Positions 58,836 to 64,000 of a DNA stretch of 64,000 bases are shown here, piece after piece. Both the position numbers and the translations under genes were made by a program. The stretch's first letter is position 1, and each line of letters starts with the position of its first letter. The notes beneath the pieces were generated by a model. It made no database searches and had not been told where the DNA came from. It saw nothing but the letters and a program-made list of their open reading frames with translations. The stretch comes from Termitomyces sp. T153 (Eukaryota > Basidiomycota > Agaricomycetes > Agaricales > Lyophyllaceae), in contig JACKQL020000025.1 of NCBI GenBank assembly GCA_018296165.2, forward strand, positions 372,001-436,000, read 5' to 3'.

Positions 58836-60280
58836 CAAGGGGAGGATCCATTTGCTCTGCTGGTTGATGTCTGGCAGGATCAACATATTCCAAGTCATCA
58901 TCAGAAGGGATGTCATTCTGAGGATCTAAATCATTGAAATCCTCTTCCAGATCAGCTTCATGTTGCTGTTGCCAGCCTTGAAAGATTCTTTGAGCCATAG
59001 CTGCATTTAAAGGCCTATGTTCAGGATTCAAATCTATATGCTGTTCAACTTTATTAGTCAAAGTAGCATTTAAATCTGTCTTAAACTAACCTCTGGCATA
59101 AATTGCTCTTTTTCCTCTCTTTCTCTCTCTTGGCCCAGAATAGCCAATGCTTGTTGTTGCCTTTCCTGCTCTTCAGCTATAGCAATTTGTCTGAGCCTTT
59201 GTTGCTCTTGCAGTACTGCTAGTGCCTCCTCTTGCTGCCTCTTTTGCTCTTCAGCCAGAGCAACATGCCTTGGCCTTTGTTGCTCTTGCAAGGCTGCTAG
59301 TGCTTGCTCCTGTTGCCTCTGTTTCTGCCTTTGTTGCTCTTGAAATAGAGCTAGTGTGTGAGGGGGAGGTGGCATCATTATGGTCATAGGTTCTGGTACA
59401 GGAGCTTTTATAACTCTTCCATGTATAGGAGCAGGCAGATGGGGCACCAATCTAGGTAAGGGATTCTGTAAAGGTGCATTCCATCCTTCAGGCAGATGGG
59501 TTTCAGGAATATCCACAGTAGCTTGAGCAATAGCAGGCTGATTGACTGGTCCCAGCCTATTGACTCTTTCATATACAGGCAGAGGTGGCACCATTCTAGG
59601 CAAGGCATTCTGTAAAGGGGCATTCCATCCTTCAGGCAGATGAGTTTCAGGAATACCCATAGTTGCAATAGGCTGATTGAGTCTATTGACTCTTTTCTGT
59701 ATAGGAGCAGGCAGAGGAGGCACCAATCTAGGTAAGGGATTCTGTAAAGGGGCATTCCATCCTTCAGGTAAAACAGTTTCAGGAATGACCATAGAGAATG
59801 GATCATCAGCAGGTGCTAACTGCCTAATAGGTCTTCCTGAAGAGCCAGAAGTGGTGGCTATAAATTGGTGATTAAGCCTCAATCCCCCAGATCCTATATC
59901 CCCAGATCCCATAGATTGATTGTTACCCCCAGTTCCCATACCCCTAGATCCCATAGATTGATTGTTACCCCCAGTTCCCATACCCCCAGGCCCCAATTGA
60001 AGTGGTGGGACAACCACAGTATTGATCTGTTCCAAAGATCTATTGTTTCTATTTGCTCGACGATTGTCAGGATCTGTCATTTGTAACTGTTCAAGTCTCC
60101 TTTGATTCCTAGCTTGTTGCCTTTGGCTTTCAGGAGTAGTAGGTGGTTGCCTGAAACACCCATTGTTAAGCAATTTAACAGTCAAAAACCATTAAAATTG
60201 ACTTGCATGATGAGATATTTGATGTATCAATAGCTCAATGTGGTTAAGGAGTTACTAATAAGCTTGTTAGTCAACATCAA

Positions 60281-60640
60281 TCAATCAATAGATGTGACAA
60301 AACATACTTTGTTGTGTGGCCTCCTTTCCACAACCTCGGAAATGCCCATTGTTTGGTCATATTGTGTCAAAAAACGTGCGAGGCGTGAAAAACAGTGTCC
60401 ACTAAATCGCGTTTGGCCTTTTTGACACCTGCAGACTATCTGGCATGTTTCACACATAGTCAAAAGATTGCATATATGTATTAAAGCTGTCTACTGTAAT
60501 TTTTCTTCAAGAAAACATGTTCAAATGGCTAAAAACAGCCAACTTGTATCATGTTCACCTTTAAAAGGCAATTCTTATGTAAGAATTGGTCAGCATTAGT
60601 CAGGCTTACTTCAGCAGAATCCCAAAAAGTCATCCACACA
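60281..60640. other. Transition zone right of the Helitron ORF
   Basis: The minus strand around 60290-60460 reads CETCQIVCRCQKGQTRFSGH, a Cys-rich stretch without an ATG or a known motif. CpG content returns to normal here. It may be the 5' non-coding or leader part of the Helitron. Confidence 0.35.
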
Positions 60641-60661
60641 GCCACTTTCCCAGGAGTTGTT

Positions 60662-60815
60662 GCATATATTATAGACGAGCTACGCCCCATGCCTTTGGCA
60701 TGGGCCTGTAGCTCTTGCTTCATCCCAGACCCAACCTCACTTCGTTCGGTTAGGTCCTTCGTCGCATATATAGGCACAGCCACATTCCCACGTCCGTCGT
60801 CGCATATATTATAGA
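60662..60815 (+). repeat. Direct repeats GCATATATTATAGA flanking the hairpins
   Basis: Exact 14-bp copies at 60662-60675 and 60802-60815, with a shorter copy (GCATATATA) at 60763. On the minus strand they read TCTATAATATATGC. Because Helitrons begin with TC, the outer copy is a candidate 5' terminus. A (GATA) microsatellite follows at 60820-60836. Confidence 0.65.
60677..60714. repeat. 38-bp palindromic hairpin
   Basis: GAGCTAC...CCATGCC, a TTT loop, then GGCATGG...GTAGCTC make a long, nearly perfect stem (outer 7 bp and inner 7-8 bp, with a small mismatch between). Beside it (60729-60755) ACCCAACC and GGTTAGGT form a second stem. Hairpins of this kind occur at the ends of mushroom Helitrons. 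It lies where the 5' end of the minus-strand Helitron should be. Confidence 0.75.
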
Positions 60816-60899
60816 AGAAGATAGATAGATAGATAGAAGATTTCTTATCCTGGGTTCGCTACCATCCTTTATTCTGTCAGCTTTTTCAAACAGCGATTG

Positions 60900-62144
60900 A
60901 TGGGATTTCAATCATCTCGGGTACTTTTTTTATGTTTCGCTCTCTTTCAATCTGTTCTCTTACAACATCCTCGTCCATATTAGTTCGTTCACCATTTGCG
61001 CCGGTTTTCCAACGGTACAGGGAGTCATTGGTATCGGTCTGTTATCAGTCACTCTGAGTATATCATCTTGCAATTCATTGACTTTGCCTTAACAAGGTCT
61101 CCACTCGAAGTCTATAAACCAGGTGTTCGCCTTACACTGGCACTTTCTGCGCCCAAAGAATCCTTGGAAATTCAAATAGTAAAGGCTTTCGCTCCGTTCA
61201 CAAGTTCAGTTGTCCTCTTGGTCAAGGCTGAGCCTACTGCTCTGCAGCTCCCTTCGCCTTTCATTCTCAAAGTAGCGGATCGTCGTCTGGCACCAATATG
61301 GGACTTCGACAGAGAAAAGGACTACCAAGCGAGTCTACAATCTTATGTTGAAACATTTGGCACAACAGTTATACCCGAAACGGACGATGAACTCCCTCTT
61401 TGGATACATATGCTGAAACATTGGGAGTTCTACGAAAGTAGCCATGTTAAAGAGCGTGAAGCATACAAATGGTTCACTGAAGCTCAGAAGTTGGAACTGA
61501 TTCCTCGCTTCTACGGTACTGCGCAGCTCAGCATGGACGAATCTGCCTGCCATCCATCGTTGACCCACATCAAATGCCTCCTCTTAGAATATATCTACGG
61601 TCGTACAATGGGCTCATTTCGACCTGGCATCGATCTATCTGCGGAGGAGGCCGAAGTCATGTCCCAGCGTGTCCTACAGCTTGGTCGTGATCTTCGCCGC
61701 TACGGCGTTTCTCACAATGACATTCACGTTGATAATATCATCATTCGTTCCACTGATAACCGTCCGGTCCTTATCGACTGGGGTAATGCCGATTCCAGTC
61801 TTGCGGATCTGCCTCTGCAACAACGGTGGACGCATTACTCCATGTGGTTTAATTATCATTATCGCATACGTTACATGCTTCGGTACGGGAACGACGGTGA
61901 TAAAATCGTCTCCGGTGGTGTCTGGCATCGTTACCGAACTCCTGTTTCCGACATAGAACAATTTCGACAGGTACAGGAGATGGGTTGGAAGCTAATCAAC
62001 TACAAGATCTCTCAATTGTCTAGCGAAGAGAAAGAAAGGTTTTACGATGAGGATAAATCTGTAGACGATAAACATGGCTTACGGTGGAAGGTGAAAAAGG
62101 GCTTAAGAACGAGAATGGTTGATGATCCTGTTCCTATCATGTAG
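60900..62144 (+). CDS. Agaricomycete kinase-like protein (protein kinase/APH fold)
   Basis: A member of a kinase-like family common in mushroom genomes. The main exon reads SPLEVYKPGVRLTLALSAPK, IVKAFAPFTSSVVLLVKAE, PFILKVADRRLAPIWDFDRE (FILKVADRR supplies the beta-3 lysine), HVKEREAYKWFTEAQKLELI (helix C region), CLLLEYIYGRTMGSF (hinge), YGVSHNDIHVDNIII (catalytic loop HND.H..N) and PVLIDWGNADSS (metal-binding DWG in place of DFG). The end is KGLRTRMVDDPVPIM. Start uncertain: the long frame has no ATG near its 5' end. I propose a tiny exon ATGGGATTTCAATCATCTCGG (60900-60920), spliced at GTACTT to an acceptor before FVHHLRRFSNG. The substrate is unknown. It lies directly right of the transposon block but has normal CpG content. 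Confidence 0.78.
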
Positions 62145-62215
62145 TATAGTCACTAATTATGTTTGATTGATAATTGGTTGATTTTAAGAGAGTAATTGTG
62201 ACGTTGACTGAGCCA

Positions 62216-62990
62216 ATCTTCCTCGAGCGAACAAGAACCACGGAGTAGCGGGAATCTTACGTGGGGGGAGGACCTACAAGAAATCAACACGTCAAGCTTT
62301 CCTCCGATCTGCAGATCATGACTGACCTTGAAGCCATGTTCTACAAGACTATGGCTTCAGTTGATATCGACGCTGCCCTTTGAGAACGTCTTTTCCCCAG
62401 TATAAACCAGGCTATGTTCTTGTTAGTTTTCAGTCAAGGTGCCAGATTCTAACGGAACATTGGTTAGTTTTCCGCGATTTCCTGTCAAGGCGTTTTCACC
62501 GCGAGGTTTTCCCTTTCACTCTAGGGCGAATTCTTATTCAGAGACACACCTATTGGATTCTCTCAAGGGTCTCTTCTTCGCTAGACACAATACATTCTGG
62601 ACACAAGACATCGAATTATTACTATGTCCATATTGTTCTTGTTGGTGCTTAATCAAGATGCCGGATTATAATTGGACATTGGGTCACCTGTTACGCGATT
62701 TCCTTGTCAAGGCATTTTCACTTGCGTTTTCAACACATTTTTGTCCTCTTTATTTTAGGGTGGATTATGACTCAAGCCACACCGTTTGCACTAATCTTGC
62801 GTCCTTTGGGTTCAAGTGAACACCATCTATCAACACGTTCTCGTCCATTTTTTCGGGTAAATTATGACTCGGACCAAACCTCTGTTCATGGAAATTAAAC
62901 CTTACATGGTTACATGGGGAGAACCTACAAGAAATCAATAGGCTAGAAGATCTGCAGTGCATGAGGAATTTCAGTCAACAATACATTCCG
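62216..62990 (+). repeat. Diverged tandem duplication, about 225-bp unit
   Basis: Similar blocks recur: gcgattt-cctgtcaaggcgttttcac (about 62475) and gcgatttccttgtcaaggcattttcac (about 62695); gttcttgttagt and gttcttgttggt; agatgccgga and aggtgccaga; and a third partial unit with aaattatgactcggaccaaacc (about 62860) echoing ggattatgactcaagccacacc (about 62760). The phrase cctacaagaaatcaa also occurs at both ends (62274 and 62928). Probably a decayed repeat or pseudogene array. No coding frame is kept. Confidence 0.6.
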
Positions 62991-63370
62991 GAGACAAGAC
63001 AACAACGATTATTCTCAATTTAGGAAACATGCGCTGTTTTATCGAGTTGGTCAACAATCAAAATGAAGTAAACAATCAAAAGAACAAAGGTTTTTCTGAA
63101 ATCAAGGAACTTCAATCAAAAGGATTGAATTTGATGGATATAACGCCACACTAGGCAGGCCATTTAAAAAAGGGATGACTACACCGGAAAAACAACCCAG
63201 TCAAGTAATAAGCTTTCTATTGATAAAGCACTCTAACACCAATGTCGGCAGTAATCAGATATTCCTATAATGTAACCGTCACACGCGCCTTCAATGTGAG
63301 TTCAAGTCTTTCTGATCTCATTTGGAAATAATCATTCCCGCTGTACACATCTAGCATTGGAGGAAGGATG
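62991..63370 (+). other. Non-coding interval
   Basis: No gene or clear repeat beyond a partial echo of the neighbouring duplication (acaatacattccggagacaagac at about 62980). Confidence 0.4.
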
Positions 63371-63819
63371 TTAATGATTCATGGGCCAAATAAATCAAGA
63401 ATGTCATTGACAACAAGACATTCGACACAATTTTCGAGGAGTATGAACAAGCAAAGAAACCGCATGGGAAAGCAATCAGGGTGCACAGCGATGGCAAGTC
63501 GATGGCAAACGGAATGTTTTGCATGAGTCTCTCCCTCAAACGAGTTCCGGGTGGTGCTCAAAGCACCAGAGTGCTTACAATCTACGAGTCCAACGACCCC
63601 GATGCAGACAAGATACTTGTCCAAGGCGAGTTTGGAAATATTAAAGAAGAGGAAGTAGAGGAAGACACATTTGGCGGACAATTCTTCAAACGAGTGCTCG
63701 TTGACGCATTGCAGGTGAGGACATTGTTTGTGATGGGACCTACACTTTGCTGACTGTCCTTTCAGCAGCAAGAGGAGAAATCTGCCCTGGGAACATATCT
63801 TGAATATTTGCAATGACCT
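63365..63819 (+). pseudogene. Broken ORF of unknown family
   Basis: A good-looking coding stretch reads DVNDSWAK, then an in-frame TAA, then KNVIDNKTFDTIFEEYEQAK, IRVHSDGKSMANGMFCMSLS, RVLTIYESNDPDADKILVQG and EEDTFGGQFFKRVLVDALQ. An intron (GTGAGG...TTTCAG, 63714-63764) would join QQEEKSALGTYLEYLQ and a TGA at about 63819. The TAA could be CAA to TAA, and no start codon lies between it and the obvious upstream limit. An internal ATG (63501) would give a shorter intact protein of about 90 residues. I do not recognise the family. Confidence 0.4.
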
Positions 63820-64000
63820 TGCCAAGATCATGTACAGCATTGACAAGGCTGAAGGAACCCAGAGGAGAAAGTTCTCTTTTGCTTGTGGTTGACAAAGATG
63901 CAGTGCTTTTGGCTGGGCTCAAATGTTGGCAAGGTCAGTGTTGCATACAATGAGGAAGAGGACATGTTCACTGACATTTTCAGTTTCAAAAGAGTGTTGG
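63718..64000. other. Second CpG-free stretch at the right edge
   Basis: From about 63718 to the window end no CG occurs, while the 60 bases just before have four. Both strands have protein-like readings (plus: HILNICNDLAKIMYSIDKAE; minus: SFSLVNAVHDLGKVIANIQD). It probably marks the edge of another methylated, mutated mobile element. Confidence 0.55.

Larger units (their letters stand above)
56475..60185 (-). mobile_element. Helitron remnant (N-terminal helitron-like region; helicase lost)
   Basis: Fragments of a fungal Helitron protein. The N-terminal low-complexity part (59070-60185) reads SQRQQARNQRRLEQLQ, GGMGTGGNNQSMGS twice, and three repeats around LPEGWNAPLQN. A Gln/Glu/Arg coiled-coil stretch and LNPEHRPLNAAMAQRIFQGW, DIPSDDDLEYVDP follow. 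After the CpG-normal island come RGRQPYLIEYPPHYLGPM, LTKSTIYNPKFGMCCLQGQV (the NPKFGMCCLQG signature), DLLSLLHGHHPLSDTFKTSI, YNAAFAFTSLGVKIDHAI, LLPIESNLPVYAQLYFYDHN and NPFIGLYKQARQIMG. The last part is LHGGQLKQISHLHPYYTPLH and YAYRLQQRTLEFNAPLLWSG, RLFQQY, where it stops. In-frame TGA codons at PRL-stop-DAP, EDP-stop-HYN and SEE-stop-SND all fit CGA to TGA. Rep and helicase motifs are absent. Confidence 0.82.

Noticed and set aside
52905..60190. Repeat-induced point mutation (RIP) as cause of the C-to-T damage
   Set aside because: Classical RIP favours CpA contexts and is mainly an ascomycete process. The losses here are at CpG, so methylcytosine deamination explains them better, although a CpG-directed RIP-like process cannot be excluded by eye.
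1..64000. tRNA genes, rRNA genes, CRISPR arrays, biosynthetic cluster
   Set aside because: No A/B-box pairs with a foldable cloverleaf, no rRNA-like sequence and no spaced repeats were seen. No set of neighbouring enzymes suggests a secondary-metabolite cluster.

Overview
This is genomic DNA of a filamentous basidiomycete, most likely an agaricomycete mushroom. The evidence is gene structure (many 45-65 nt GT-AG introns, small genes on both strands, 85-250 bp intergenic gaps), a kinase-like family typical of agaricomycetes, and fungal mobile-element families. No ribosomal RNA, tRNA or CRISPR array was recognised. The window was read by eye, so exon borders are inferred from GT/AG sites and reading-frame continuity.

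Layout. 1-8.5 kb: 3'-truncated PDX1/SNZ1 (vitamin B6), mitoribosomal mL49, an unknown plus-strand gene overlapping the 3' end of a full-length Argonaute, and the Rab GTPase YPT1. 8.5-21 kb: a small zinc-ribbon protein, a Zn2Cys6 transcription factor, NOP16, QCR10, a HAD phosphatase and two gene-poor stretches. 21-33 kb: a penta-EF-hand protein, a long-chain acyl-CoA synthetase ending in the peroxisomal signal SKL, an MFS transporter, an unknown protein, a membrane-anchored M24 aminopeptidase, and an AlkB-type dioxygenase with CUE and GRF domains. 33-51.6 kb: an M13 (neprilysin-type) protease, a decayed gene and a duplicated scrap of the protease 3' end, HIS3 and MSS51 head-to-head with 13 bp between start codons, the 7.2-kb NADH-glutamate synthase GLT1, LST8, and a 52-residue protein.

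51.6-60.8 kb is a mobile-element graveyard: a copia remnant, a hAT transposase remnant and a Helitron remnant, all coding on the minus strand. From about 52.9 to 60.2 kb CpG is almost absent, and arginine codons are repeatedly replaced by TGA, Cys, Trp or His codons, the pattern expected from deamination of methylated CpG. A CpG-normal island of about 1.2 kb (57.65-58.83 kb) sits inside it. After 60.8 kb come a kinase-like gene, diverged repeats, a broken ORF and the start of another CpG-poor stretch.

Most genes are core housekeeping or metabolic functions without an operon-like relationship. Some are thematically linked: nitrogen metabolism (GLT1) beside the TORC1 subunit LST8; and Argonaute, whose pathway silences transposons, in a window that also carries heavily mutated transposons. 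I did not find a convincing new multi-gene system. The most notable signals are the CpG-erased transposon block with its unaffected island, the duplication between the M13 protease and HIS3, the 13-bp HIS3/MSS51 spacer, and the Argonaute 3' overlap.
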